From NCBI RefSeq assembly GCF_011382985.1, contig NZ_CP049933.1:3038001-3102000 (forward strand): a stretch of 64,000 bases of DNA. The letters run 5' to 3'. Below, one piece after another: positions 53,237 to 62,296 of this stretch (the stretch's first letter is position 1; the number at the start of each line of letters is the position of its first letter). The notes under the pieces were generated by a model. It saw only the letters and a list, made by a program, of their open reading frames with translations, was not told where the DNA came from and made no database searches. Position numbers and translations under genes: made by a program. The DNA comes from Leucobacter coleopterorum. Its GTDB lineage: Bacteria; Actinomycetota; Actinomycetes; Actinomycetales; Microbacteriaceae.

Positions 53237-54787
53237 TCAATCGTCGCGGCAGACCGTCCCCTTCGCGGGGAGATCACCCGAGACGAGGTAGCGCGTTACC
53301 GCGTCGTCGACGCAGGTCGAACGGCCCGAGTACGACGCAGCGTGCCCCTGCCCGTCGAGCGTCAGCAGCCGCGCACCAAGCTCGTCAGCCAGCACCTTCG
53401 CGTACTGGAACGGTGTTGCGTGGTCACCCGTGATGCCGATAACTAGGATCGGATCCGCCCCTTTTGCACTAAACCGATCGGTAATATCCAGCCCGCTCTC
53501 GGGCAGGGTGTAACACGAGAGATCAACAAACGGCGCGAGGGTTTCGTCGTTGATCTCGGGGCCGCCCAGCAGCTTCGGCATACCAACTTTGTCGATGTGC
53601 TTGAGCAGACCAGGCACATCAGGCTCAATCGGGAAGGAGTGGCAGGTCACAATGTTCATCGCGAGATCTACTCCGGAGCCGTCATCAGCAAACCCCTCGC
53701 CGATCGTGTCGATCGCCTTCTGATTGCCAAACAGTGCGAGCGCAATGGTGTCGAGAGTCCGTCCACGTTCAAAGTGGCTCTCGTAGAGAGCATTGGTTAG
53801 GTAGCTCTGCAGCAGTTGTCCGTTGATCTCGGTTCCATCACTCGCGACAAGCGGTTTAGCGTCGAGCTCGTTCAGCACACGAATGAGCGATTCTTCGTCC
53901 GTGAACGGACAGACCGAAACCTCACCCTTGTACTCCGTGCGGCAAGCCGTTGCGAGCGCTACAGTTGCCTTCGAAATAGCGACCTGCTGATCGAAATTGT
54001 GGATCAGGCTTGCCCACTGCGCGTCTTCGGCGCTATCAAGCACCATGCGCCCGGCGCGCTCGGGGAAGAGGGTCGTGTAGGTCGCTCCAAGCATCGTGCC
54101 GTACGAGTAGCCAATATAGTTGAGCACACTGTCACCGCTGAGGTGCCGCAACAACTCCATGTCGCGCGCCACCTGTGAGGTGCCCATCGTGTGGGTTAAC
54201 GGGTTTTTTGCGATGCACTCGCCCAACTGCACCGCGGGAATCTCGGATCCGGCTCCATCGCAGTCGATCGGGGTGCTGCGGCCGATCCCTCGCGGATCAA
54301 AACCGAGCAGATCATAGTCTGCAACCACGTCTTCAAACCCCGGCGACACAGCCATGCCCAGCATGAAGCCGACGCCGGTTGCGCCCGGCCCACCAGGGTT
54401 GCCGAGCAACGTGCCCCTCGGGTTCTTTCCGGTAGAGGGGATATGCACCACCGAAAGGTCAACGGTCTCTTTTATCGTGGGATCTTCCCAATCGAAAGGA
54501 ACCTTCACAAATGCGCAGGTGATCCCGCTCACATCAATGCCTGCCTCGTCGAGCGCCTCAGCAGTGCCGTCGTCGAGACCGTCACCTTCATCGCAGGTGG
54601 TCCACTTAATGGTCTGCTTGTAGAGCGCAGCGAAGTCATGCGCCTGCTGCTCGCTCCCACTTTTGCTTGGTTGAGCACCGACCGCCCCGCAACCGGTCAG
54701 CAACAACGCCAGTGCCACCACGGGCGCAAGCAGTGAAGCAGCGCTGACAGAGCGCTGAGCCGCGTAAGATCGTTGTTTTGGGGCCAT
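53237..54787 (-). CDS. Secreted tripeptidyl-aminopeptidase-like alpha/beta-hydrolase lipoprotein
   Basis: This 516-residue protein has a basic N-terminus, hydrophobic core and lipobox 'LLTGC' (Cys near residue 33), so it is anchored to the outer face of the membrane. The alpha/beta-hydrolase features are 'LLGNPGGPGATG' (oxyanion), 'YDLLGFDPRGIGRS', the nucleophile elbow 'IGYSYGTMLGATY', the acid region 'DPILVIGITGDHATPF' and the histidine in 'LDGQGHAASYSGRS'. The TAP-like C-terminal domain fits actinobacterial tripeptidyl aminopeptidases (S33). It removes N-terminal tripeptides from extracellular proteins. Confidence 0.93.
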   Translation of the reverse strand: MAPKQRSYAAQRSVSAASLLAPVVALALLLTGCGAVGAQPSKSGSEQQAHDFAALYKQTIKWTTCDEGDGLDDGTAEALDEAGIDVSGITCAFVKVPFDWEDPTIKETVDLSVVHIPSTGKNPRGTLLGNPGGPGATGVGFMLGMAVSPGFEDVVADYDLLGFDPRGIGRSTPIDCDGAGSEIPAVQLGECIAKNPLTHTMGTSQVARDMELLRHLSGDSVLNYIGYSYGTMLGATYTTLFPERAGRMVLDSAEDAQWASLIHNFDQQVAISKATVALATACRTEYKGEVSVCPFTDEESLIRVLNELDAKPLVASDGTEINGQLLQSYLTNALYESHFERGRTLDTIALALFGNQKAIDTIGEGFADDGSGVDLAMNIVTCHSFPIEPDVPGLLKHIDKVGMPKLLGGPEINDETLAPFVDLSCYTLPESGLDITDRFSAKGADPILVIGITGDHATPFQYAKVLADELGARLLTLDGQGHAASYSGRSTCVDDAVTRYLVSGDLPAKGTVCRDD

Positions 54788-54891
54788 GATGCAATGCTAA
54801 AGGTGGCCACCGACAAAGGCGATTCTCTTGGCTATTTCATCCACCCGAGTCCGTTGATACGCTTGCTGAACCAGCCGACCGAAAGAGCCCC

Positions 54892-56174
54892 GTGACACAA
54901 TCTCCCGCCGCTGCCCCACGCGACGTTGTGCGCTGGGTGCGCGCGATCCTCGTGGTCTTTGGGTTGCTCGGAATCGGCTTTGGCAGTTGGCTGAGTCGCT
55001 TGCCCTCGGTGCGGGATCACCTCGGTGCGAGCACCCTCGAAATGAGCATCTTCGGGCTGGTGCTCGCCCTCGGTTCACTGAGCGGACTCATCTTCTCGGG
55101 GCGCACCGTGTCGCGTTTTGGTCCGCGGCGGGCGCTGGCACTCTGCGTTATTGTGCAGGGCCTGGCGCTGCCCTCCGCCGGCGTGCTGTTCTGGATCGGC
55201 GCCATCATTCCCGCCGTGATCTGTCTGGCGCTGTACGGGTTCTCGTTCAGCACCGCCGACGTCGCCATGAACGTGAGCGCGGCCGAAGCCGAGCGCGCAA
55301 TCCGCAAGCCGCAAATGTCTCTGTTTCACGCGGCCTACAGCCTCGGAAGCGTAACCGCTATGGGCCTGGGGGCGCTCGCCGAGGCCGCAAAGATCCCAGT
55401 CCCATTCCACCTGATCATCATCTTTGTGGTCATCGTGACGGGAGTTCTGCTTGCGCTGCGTTTTGTGCCGCGAGTCTCTCAGCTCGGGCTGGCAGAGGAT
55501 CACGCGCAGGATCCGCACGCGAGTGTTCACACCGGACCAATTCCGGTGATCCAAACCGCACCGTCCGTCCCCCAAAACTACAGCCCGTGGCGCGACCCGC
55601 GGATTCTGATCATTGGGCTCATTGCGATGAGCATCAGCCTGGCCGAGGGCACGGCGAGCGACTGGTTGCCGATTGCGCTCGCAGATGGGCGCGGCTTCTC
55701 GAACGAGAGTGCCGCGCTCACACTTGGCGTGTTCTTCGTTTCAATGACGGGTGCCCGCATCGCTGGTTCGTGGTTGCTGACTCGCTTCGGTCGAGTCACG
55801 ATCTTGCGGGGTGGGGCTGTGCTCACCATGCTCGGGATCGGCATGACCATTCTTATTCCTGCGGGCTGGGTGGCCGTTGTGGCTGCGGTGCTGTGGGGTG
55901 TCGGCTGCGCGTTCGGATTCCCGATCGGTGTGTCTGCCGCGGCCGACCGCCCCGCGACCGCCATCCGTGACGTTGCCGCGGTTTCGGCGATCGCCTACAC
56001 CGCGTACCTGCTGGGCCCGATGATGATCGGCTTCCTGGGCGAACACTTCGGACTGCTGAATGCGTTCTCGGCACTCATCGTATTCTCGGTGGTTGTGGTG
56101 GTCTTCGCGGGATGGGCGCGCGAGCCCGGGCGCGGTGGGCGCGGGCTGGCCCGCCGATCCCGCGAACCGAGTAA
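54892..56174 (+). CDS. MFS transporter (probable frameshift near the C-terminus)
   Basis: Starts at GTG 54892. Twelve hydrophobic segments and MFS-type sequences are visible: 'GFGSWLSRLPSVRDHLGAS', 'SGRTVSRFGPRRALALCVI' (motif A-like) and 'TASDWLPIALADGRGFSNES'. This is the YbjJ-like branch often annotated as sugar or drug transporters. The read frame runs on to 56271, through the start of nucS, with an Arg-rich non-membrane tail. A one-base contraction between about 56110 and 56160 would end it at TAA 56172-56174, just ahead of nucS, which is more plausible. Confidence 0.85.
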
Positions 56175-56183
56175 ACTACGACG

Positions 56184-56876
56184 GTGCGTATCGTTGTGGC
56201 CGAGTGTTCTGTTGACTACGCGGGGCGACTCTCCGCACACCTCCCCCGCGCCAAGCGCGTACTCATGCTGAAGAACGACGGCAGCATCCTGGTGCACTCC
56301 GACGGCGGCTCGTACAAGCCCCTGAACTGGATGAGTCCTCCCTGTTCACTTGCAACGCTTGAGCTCGACGAGGAGCAGACCGCCGCAGGTATCGTCGAGG
56401 CGTGGCAGGTGACCCACAAAAAAACCGCCGACAAACTTGTGGTCTCGTTGTTCGAAGTGTTCCACGACAGCTCGCACGATCTGGGGGTCGACCCTGGCCT
56501 GATCAAGGACGGCGTCGAGGCCCACCTGCAGGAGTTGCTCGCCGAGCAGATCGAGCGGGTCGGCGACGGCCACACCCTTGTGCGTCGCGAGTACATGACC
56601 GCGATCGGCCCGGTCGACATCCTCGCGCGCGACGCTGAGGGATCGTCCGTTGCCATCGAGATCAAGCGCCGCGGCGGCATCGACGGTGTCGAGCAGCTGA
56701 CCCGCTATCTCGAACTCATGAACCGCGACCCAAAGCTCGCCCCTGTGCAGGGAGTGTTCGCAGCACAAGAAATCAAGCCCCAGGCGCGCACCCTTGCAGA
56801 GGATCGCGGGATCCGCTGCTTGATTCTCGACTACGACGAGATGCGCGGCATGGAAGATAAGAACACGCTGTTCTAG
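56184..56876 (+). CDS. nucS: Non-canonical mismatch-specific endonuclease NucS
   Basis: This 230-residue protein starts at GTG 56184. The N-terminal DNA-binding domain begins '[20 protein letters not shown]' and contains '[17 protein letters not shown]'. The RecB-like nuclease domain has '[23 protein letters not shown]' (quoted as region; D-x12-E-x-K catalytic pattern) and '[12 protein letters not shown]'. The C-terminus 'EDKNTLF' is the beta-clamp-binding tail. NucS/EndoMS replaces MutS/MutL in most actinobacteria, so its presence supports the taxonomic reading. A long perfect hairpin follows. Confidence 0.97.
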   Translation: MRIVVAECSVDYAGRLSAHLPRAKRVLMLKNDGSILVHSDGGSYKPLNWMSPPCSLATLELDEEQTAAGIVEAWQVTHKKTADKLVVSLFEVFHDSSHDLGVDPGLIKDGVEAHLQELLAEQIERVGDGHTLVRREYMTAIGPVDILARDAEGSSVAIEIKRRGGIDGVEQLTRYLELMNRDPKLAPVQGVFAAQEIKPQARTLAEDRGIRCLILDYDEMRGMEDKNTLF

Positions 56877-56907
56877 CTCGGTCCTAAAGTTTCTGGCAAC
56901 CTGGCCG

Positions 56908-56960
56908 AGAGCTCACTTTTACATGTTTTTCCATTCAGAAAACATGTAAAAGTGAGCTCT
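56908..56960. terminator. 22-bp perfect inverted repeat after nucS, flanked by 12-bp direct repeats
   Basis: Arms 56908-56929 and 56939-56960 are perfect around a 9-base loop, and a T-run follows at about 56965-56971. TTTCTGGCAACC is repeated directly on both sides (56890-56901 and 56969-56980). The stem can terminate nucS transcription, but the flanking repeats are unusual for a simple terminator. Confidence 0.75.
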
Positions 56961-57069
56961 GAGGCTTTTTTCTGGCAACCAACTCAGGCATCTCCAGGAA
57001 TGCACACGCCGAGCGATCCCGTCCAGACGTTGTTGCCAATTGCCCCTGATCCACAGCTACGCTCTAGGC

Positions 57070-57720
57070 ATGGGTATCAAGCGTCCTCAGCGTCTAGTTT
57101 TGGTGTCTTTCGTAGTCACAATGCTTTCCCTCGTGGGATGCGCCTCCGGGGACTCGGCGGAGAAGAAGCCAACCACGACCGGCCACGCAACCACCTCTCC
57201 GACCCCAACCAAAACCAAGGCGCCAACGCCGTCACCACAACCCTCACCAGTGACCAAACCCATCACGTTTCCCGCCTGCGAAGAGCTGGTTACGCAAGAA
57301 GAAATCACGGCTCACGTGGGAGACGGCTTTATTTTCATCCCGGGCCAGAGTTCCGAGGACGGACTTCTTCAGAGCGCACTGGGCCCCTCCGCCAAGGCCG
57401 CGCTTGACCAAGCGGTTCAGTCCTCGTACTGTATTTGGGCCATTCCTCAGTCCGATGGATCCACGGTGCTCCTGAGCGCCGAGTTGCCCGACAAAGCACG
57501 AGATACTTTCTTGGCTGAGCTACGCGCCTCTGACTTCACCGAAACCGAAATCAACGGCTCACCTACGTTCGTTTGGGAGACGGACCAGCACTACGGCCCA
57601 CGGTTCGTTTGGTATGGATTCAGTGGGAACATCCTTGTGACTTCACTGGCACTGAGCCCCAACGGCGAAATAGGCAAGATTGCCCTGGCGCGAATCAAGG
57701 AAGCAAACCCTTCCACATAA
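57070..57720 (+). CDS. Lipoprotein of unknown function
   Basis: The product is about 216 residues from ATG 57070 (the frame is open ten codons further). The signal sequence ends in the lipobox 'LSLVGC' (Cys near residue 24). A Thr/Pro/Lys-rich linker of about 40 residues and a globular domain follow, the latter with 'FPACEELVTQEEITAHVGDG' and 'SSYCIWAIPQSDGSTVLLSA'. The single Cys pair may form a disulfide. I do not recognise the family, though similar 'DUF3558-like' lipoproteins occur in actinobacteria. It stands alone between nucS and the DUF4287 gene. Confidence 0.8.
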   Translation: MGIKRPQRLVLVSFVVTMLSLVGCASGDSAEKKPTTTGHATTSPTPTKTKAPTPSPQPSPVTKPITFPACEELVTQEEITAHVGDGFIFIPGQSSEDGLLQSALGPSAKAALDQAVQSSYCIWAIPQSDGSTVLLSAELPDKARDTFLAELRASDFTETEINGSPTFVWETDQHYGPRFVWYGFSGNILVTSLALSPNGEIGKIALARIKEANPST

Positions 57721-57779
57721 CTTGCGTCGCAAAGAACTCACCCCTATGCGAGCCGCCAAGAGAGTGTCACAATTACCCC

Positions 57780-58031
57780 ATGTCTACCAACAGCGTCGAA
57801 GCACCAGACATCAAGCCCGGTGAGAAGATCAAGGGTCCAGCGTCGTACTTTCCGAGCATCACGGAGAAGTATGGTGAGCCGATTCAGCACTGGCTCAATA
57901 TCGCGGCTGACGAGATCGTTAAGGGCAAGCGACACTCTGAGGTAGTAGCCATGCTTAAGGAAGACCACGGCATGGGCCACGGTCACGCGAACGCGATAGT
58001 TGGGTACGTCAGGGCGAAGCTCGAGGCCTAA
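57780..58031 (+). CDS. DUF4287 domain protein
   Basis: This 83-residue protein starts at ATG 57780. It has the family sequence 'KGPASYFPSITEKYGEPIQHW' (in part) and 'LKEDHGMGHGHANAIVGYVR', a small helical domain found alone or next to DUF5655. Its biochemical role is not established. It converges on the glycosyltransferase gene with a four-base overlap of the stop codons. Confidence 0.9.
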   Translation: MSTNSVEAPDIKPGEKIKGPASYFPSITEKYGEPIQHWLNIAADEIVKGKRHSEVVAMLKEDHGMGHGHANAIVGYVRAKLEA

Positions 58032-59113
58032 GCGCTCCCCCGCGCAACCGCCTCAAGCGTCTCAAGCAAAATGCGCGCCGAGCGATCCCACGAGAACATC
58101 TTGCTGTGCTCGGTGCCACGCGCGATCACCTCGGCGAGCACCGCGGGATCGCCCAGCTCCCGCACCTTGAGCGCAAAGTCACCGGGGTTAGTGGTCTCGA
58201 AGTACAGCGCACCGCCCGCGGCCACCTCGTGAAAGATCGGCAGGTCACTCGCAACAACCGGAACCCCCTGCGTAAGCGCCTCGGCGAGCGGCAGGCCATA
58301 GCCCTCGTCTTTGCTCGCGGTGACCAGCACGGCGTTGTCGCGCAGCAACCGCTCGTACTCCTCGTCGGTCACACCCTCGTGGAACACCACCCGCGCGTCA
58401 AGGGGAACAAGCGCAGCAAGTTCGGCACGCCTGGCAGGACTGATGCGACTCAGCAGGTGCAGCGTGTGGTCTGGCAAAAACGCCATACCGCGAATGAGTG
58501 TCTCGACGTTCTTATAGGGCATAAACGAGCCCATATAGATGAGGTTCGTGGGCCCCGAAGCCGCAACGGATGCACCACTTTTCTGATTCTCAACCAGCTT
58601 CGGCGCGTTCGGAATCACCACGATCGGCCGCTTCGTCAGCCGCACCCGCTCAAACTCGCGCTTGCTCGTTTCGCTCACGGTCGCAACGACGTCGGCAGCG
58701 TTCAGCGTGAGGCGCTGCGGCCAGTAACTGAGGTGAAAGAGGCGCCAGCCCAGCCTGATTGGCCAGGCCAGGTCGCGCGGTGGGGTGCGGTGCCGGTAGT
58801 AGATGGTGTCGTGCAGGGTGAGGATCAGCCCAAAGCGTCGACCAGCTGCACCCATTGTCTGCATGGGTGAGAACACGGCGTCGGGCTTGTAGCGGTTCAG
58901 CACCCGCGCGGTCCAGGGCTCCTTCGCCGAGGTGGGCGCGTGGATCTTCAGGCAGTCAGCACCCTCGGGAAGGGACTCGCGCTGCCGCTCGTCGTGGATC
59001 AGAAAGGTGACCGGCGTGAGCTGTGAAAGCGCGGCAGCGAGTTCCGCTGAGTAGCGACTGATGCCGTCGTGAAAGTCGACTCGTATGTAGCGCGCATCAA
59101 ACAAAACCTTCAC
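58028..59113 (-). CDS. Glycosyltransferase of GT4/GT-B fold
   Basis: The product is about 361 residues from GTG 59113, where the first beta strand 'KVLFDARYIRVDFHDGISRY' begins; an ATG 17 codons upstream is possible but adds unrelated residues. Group 1 features are 'NLIYMGSFMPYKNVETLIRG' (nucleotide-sugar domain start) and the E-x7-E-like motif 'SKDEGYGLPLAEALTQGVPVV'. It should use a nucleotide sugar to modify a wall or lipid glycan in the cytoplasm. No partner glycan genes lie nearby. Confidence 0.9.
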   Translation of the reverse strand: MKVLFDARYIRVDFHDGISRYSAELAAALSQLTPVTFLIHDERQRESLPEGADCLKIHAPTSAKEPWTARVLNRYKPDAVFSPMQTMGAAGRRFGLILTLHDTIYYRHRTPPRDLAWPIRLGWRLFHLSYWPQRLTLNAADVVATVSETSKREFERVRLTKRPIVVIPNAPKLVENQKSGASVAASGPTNLIYMGSFMPYKNVETLIRGMAFLPDHTLHLLSRISPARRAELAALVPLDARVVFHEGVTDEEYERLLRDNAVLVTASKDEGYGLPLAEALTQGVPVVASDLPIFHEVAAGGALYFETTNPGDFALKVRELGDPAVLAEVIARGTEHSKMFSWDRSARILLETLEAVARGSA

Positions 59114-59207
59114 GGTGTTTAAGCCTACGGCCTGCCCCTGACAGAGGCGACCACTGAAGGCCACACACAGCTACTTTCGCTAGGCCAAGTCCTTTACACT
59201 TATCTAC

Positions 59208-59480
59208 ATGAGCGAAGACCTCCGCGATATTGCACGCAAAAGACTCAAGGCGAAGCGAGATTTCTGGGGCCTGGTGTCCACGTTTGTGGTCATCACGATC
59301 GTTCTCAATGTCATTTGGTTTCTGAGCGGATACCGCGACTACTACTGGCCAGCTTGGCCGATGCTCGGTTTTACGATCGCCACGTTCTTCAACGGCATCA
59401 ACGCTTTTGGCCCGGGCAGCAGGCCCATCACCGATGAAGCGATCGATCGCGAGATTCGCAAGCTGAACGGCGAGAAGTAG
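59208..59480 (+). CDS. Small 2TM-domain protein
   Basis: This 90-residue protein has a charged N-terminal helix ('DIARKRLKAKRDFWG') followed by two hydrophobic segments ('LVSTFVVITIVLNVIWFLSG' and 'PAWPMLGFTIATFFNGINAF'), then a charged tail. This is the bacterial 2TM domain arrangement, often associated with LytTR or histidine-kinase systems, but neither is present here. A small hairpin overlaps its stop. Confidence 0.88.
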   Translation: MSEDLRDIARKRLKAKRDFWGLVSTFVVITIVLNVIWFLSGYRDYYWPAWPMLGFTIATFFNGINAFGPGSRPITDEAIDREIRKLNGEK

Positions 59481-59496
59481 CCCCGAAAAGGGCTAC
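59477..59496. terminator. Short hairpin overlapping the 2TM gene stop
   Basis: GTAGCCC (59477-59483) pairs with GGGCTAC (59490-59496) around CGAAAA. No strong T-run follows, so it is a weak terminator candidate. Confidence 0.4.
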
Positions 59497-59626
59497 GCAG
59501 CCTTCGTTAGGCGATCGCGCAGGGCAGCTTGATCAACGGGAAGCGCTGCGAGAAGCGCTGCGGTCGAGTTCGCTGGCCGCGGGATCTGCGGCGCGCACCT
59601 CCTCCACATCAAGTTCGGTCACAGTG

Positions 59627-60187
59627 TCAGTTTGAACTAACAGTCTCGATGCCCGCAAGAATGAGGTCGACTCCCCGCGCAAACGATTCATCAAGATCAT
59701 GTAGCTCGGGATCAGCCAGTTCCCCCGGCGAGAGCAGCGCCCCCAACTCGGCAGCCTGCCGGTGCATCTGCGTCGACTGCGCCTGCCCGAAGGTGTAGAG
59801 CAGCAGGGTGCGCGCACCGTCTTCACCAACGAGCTCAGCGAGCCGCTCTTCAATAACCGATGCTCCCAGCCGGAAGGCGGCGGCCGTCGCCACCACATCG
59901 GCACCGTCTCGCACCGCCAGCATGGCGTCACGCAGGGCTCGGCAAGTCGCCCTCGCGCCCTGAATAGGAGTCGCCCCCGCATCCGCCGTCGCCACGTCAA
60001 TGCTGGCAACAATCTCATCGGCCATGAGTGCGAGCAAAGTTTGCTTGTTCGGCACGTGATGGTAGAGCGCACTCGGCTGCACATCGAGCTCAGCGGCAAC
60101 ACGGCGCATCGAGCAGTTTTCGAGCCCCTGCTCATTGAGCACTCGCAGCGCGGCGGCTACGACATCGGCTCGGTTGTTGCGCATCAC
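59627..60187 (-). CDS. bioQ: BioQ-like TetR-family biotin regulator
   Basis: This 186-residue protein (alternative start one codon in) has an N-terminal helix-turn-helix 'CSMRRVAAELDVQPSALYHH' and a helical C-terminal domain. It is divergent from bioY with 83 bases between, and that gap contains two TGAAC-ACC-GTTCA-type palindromes. Corynebacterial and mycobacterial BioQ recognise TGAAC-N3-GTTAC-like sites before biotin genes. The combination of site, orientation and target makes the BioQ assignment likely. A conserved Gly/Asp-rich pocket cannot be judged from sequence alone. Confidence 0.85.
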   Translation of the reverse strand: MMRNNRADVVAAALRVLNEQGLENCSMRRVAAELDVQPSALYHHVPNKQTLLALMADEIVASIDVATADAGATPIQGARATCRALRDAMLAVRDGADVVATAAAFRLGASVIEERLAELVGEDGARTLLLYTFGQAQSTQMHRQAAELGALLSPGELADPELHDLDESFARGVDLILAGIETVSSN

Positions 60188-60205
60188 CCCAGCTTAGCGC
60201 TAACC

Positions 60206-60233
60206 TGAACACCGTTCACCAGAACACCGTTCA
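60206..60233. promoter_or_regulatory. Two tandem BioQ-type operators
   Basis: TGAACACCGTTCA (60206-60218) and AGAACACCGTTCA (60221-60233) lie two bases apart in the bioQ/bioY gap, and the whole segment is itself palindromic (CCTGAAC...GTTCAGG). The spacing of 15 bases centre to centre suggests side-by-side binding of two dimers covering both divergent promoters. Confidence 0.8.
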
Positions 60234-60270
60234 GGTTCGAGCGCAATCCGTCCACGACCCAGGAGACACC

Positions 60271-60897
60271 TTGTCAATCTCCGAGATCACCACCGCTCCT
60301 CAACGTCGCAGCACCGCGACGGACATCGCACTCATCGCTACCTTCACCGCCCTCATTGCGGTCTGCGCACTTCTCCCCGCATTCCCCGTAGGACCTGTGC
60401 CAATTACGCTTCAAACTTTTGCGGTGAGCCTCAGCGGTGCCGTTCTGGGAGCAAAACGCGGCTTTCTTGCCGCACTGCTCTACTTGGTACTCGGCGCGGC
60501 GGGTCTCCCCATTTTCTCGGGCGGCAGCGCCGGTCTCGCACCCTTCGCGGGTCCCACTGTTGGTTATCTGATCGCCTTCCCGTTTGCCGCTGGGCTCGCG
60601 GGGTTTCTCGTCGAACGACTTCCCCGCCGCCGCATCGCAACGAGCATCCCCCTCATTTTTCTCGCGGTGATCTGCGCGAACGCGGTCTTCATTCACACCC
60701 TCGGGCCGCTCGGCCTTGCGTGGAGAGCCGATATGACTATCGGTGCCGCATTCGCATTCGACCTCACCTTCTGGCCCGGAGACATTATCAAGACGCTGCT
60801 CGTTGCGTTCGTCGCGACCGCCGTGCACCGAGCGTTCCCCGCACTACTGCCGCCCCGTCAGCAGACTCACACTGAGCTAAACTCACCTCGTGATTGA
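60271..60897 (+). CDS. bioY: Biotin transporter substrate-specific component BioY
   Basis: This 208-residue protein starts at TTG 60271, preceded by AGGAG. It has six hydrophobic segments and the BioY signatures 'VGPVPITLQTFAVSLSGAVL' and 'GGSAGLAPFAGPTVGYLIAF'. It is the S component of an energy-coupling-factor transporter and binds biotin in the membrane. BioM (ATPase) and BioN (EcfT) follow with overlapping reading frames, so the dedicated BioMNY system is complete. The operators upstream imply repression when biotin is plentiful. Confidence 0.95.
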   Translation: MSISEITTAPQRRSTATDIALIATFTALIAVCALLPAFPVGPVPITLQTFAVSLSGAVLGAKRGFLAALLYLVLGAAGLPIFSGGSAGLAPFAGPTVGYLIAFPFAAGLAGFLVERLPRRRIATSIPLIFLAVICANAVFIHTLGPLGLAWRADMTIGAAFAFDLTFWPGDIIKTLLVAFVATAVHRAFPALLPPRQQTHTELNSPRD

Positions 60898-61599
60898 ACT
60901 GCAAGAGGCCACAGTCGCCGTCCCGTCCGCGGACGGCGACGTCACGATCCTGCACCCCACCAGCCTCTCGCTCACCGAACAGCGCATCTCAATCATCGGT
61001 GGCAACGGCTCCGGCAAATCAACGCTAGCCCGCCTGCTCAATGGACTCATTGAACCAAGTAAGGGCAGCGTGACGGTTCGGGCAGACAGGAGCGACGCGG
61101 ATCAGCAGCCCCTCGACACCCGACGCGACGGCGCCGCGGTGCGCCGCAAGGTGGGGTTCGTCTTCACCGACCCCTCAGCCCAGCTCATCATGCCAACGGT
61201 TATTGAAGATGTCTCGCTGTCACTTCGCCGACAGTACCGTGACAAACACGAGCGTCATGCAGCGGCCCTGACGGCGCTCGAACGGTTTGGACTGCACCAC
61301 CTCGCTAACAACAGTGTGCACAGCCTTTCCGGGGGCCAAAAGCAGATGCTCGCAATCACCTCGGTGCTCGCGACGGACCCCGCGATCCTCGTCGCCGACG
61401 AACCCACCACCCTGCTTGACCTGCGCAACTCGCGCCTGGTTGGAGACCTGTTGATGTCGCTCCCCAGCAGGTGTGTCTGGTCACCCACGACCTCGATCTC
61501 GCTGCACTGGCTGATCGCACGCTGGTGGTCGATGGGGGTCGTGTTGTGTTTGACGGCGCTCCGGGCGAGGCCATCGCGCACTATCGGGCACTGGCATGA
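60890..61599 (+). CDS. bioM: Biotin ECF transporter ATPase BioM (frameshift at a C4 run)
   Basis: GTG 60890 overlaps the bioY end by eight bases. Walker A 'IIGGNGSGKSTLARLLNG', signature 'HSLSGGQKQMLAI' and Walker B 'ILVADEPTTLLDLRNSRLV' are intact. The frame breaks at four C (61462-61465). With one more C the protein continues 'LVTHDLDLAALADRTLVVDG' (H-loop) and ends at TGA 61597-61599, overlapping bioN. Repaired length is about 236 residues. It powers BioY-dependent uptake. Confidence 0.88.
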
Positions 61600-62287
61600 G
61601 AAACGCCAACCCACTCGGCAGTTATTTGCCGGGATCCGGCCCGCTGCACCGCTTACGGCCGGGTGCCAAGCTGCTCGGTCTTTTTGTCTTCGCAATTGTG
61701 GTGGTGTGGGTGCCGGGTGCACTCAGTGCGGCAGTGGCACTCGGCATCGCTGCTCTGCTCGCGGTTCTCGCCGGGCTCAGGGGCCGTGATTTCTGGCGAG
61801 TTGCGCGCAGGTTTCTACTCATTGCCGTGCCCCTGTTTGCGTTCACCATGATCAGCGATGTACTGTCGCTCACCCGGGCAGCGGCGGGATCGAGTCCGCC
61901 CCGATTGATGCGTGGTTTCAGGGGGCAGCTCGAGGCTTCGCGGTGGTGGGAGATCTCTTTGCGCTGATTCTGGCGGCGAGTGCAGTCACCGCTAGCACGG
62001 CCCTCGAAGACATGCTCGACACGATCACCTGGCTGCTCCGCCGGCTACGCGGGGTGGGCATTCCCACCGAGCAGGTGAGCCTGGCATTTTCGCTCACCAT
62101 CACCGCGATCCCAAACATTCTAGGTATCGCGCGCGAGAGCCACGACGCCGCCAAAGCCCGCGGGCTTGAGCGCAGCTCACGGGCGCTCGTGGTGCCGCTG
62201 GTCATTCGCACCGTGGCACACGCGCAGCTCACCGGCGAGGCACTCGCCGCTCGGGGCCTCGGTGAAGACGAAGGCCAGTCATCGTAG
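61596..62287 (+). CDS. bioN: Biotin ECF transporter transmembrane component BioN (frameshift at a C3 run)
   Basis: ATG 61596 overlaps the bioM stop. The first frame shows 'GPLHRLRPGAKLLGLFVFAI' and several hydrophobic segments. It breaks at 61873-61875, and homology continues one frame back with 'WFQGAARGFAVVGDLFALIL' and the EcfT coupling region 'ARESHDAAKARGLERSSRAL'. One added C restores about 230 codons. EcfT/CbiQ proteins link the S component to the ATPase through Ala-Arg-Gly coupling helices, here 'AKARG'. Confidence 0.88.
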
Positions 62288-62296
62288 GCTAGACAC

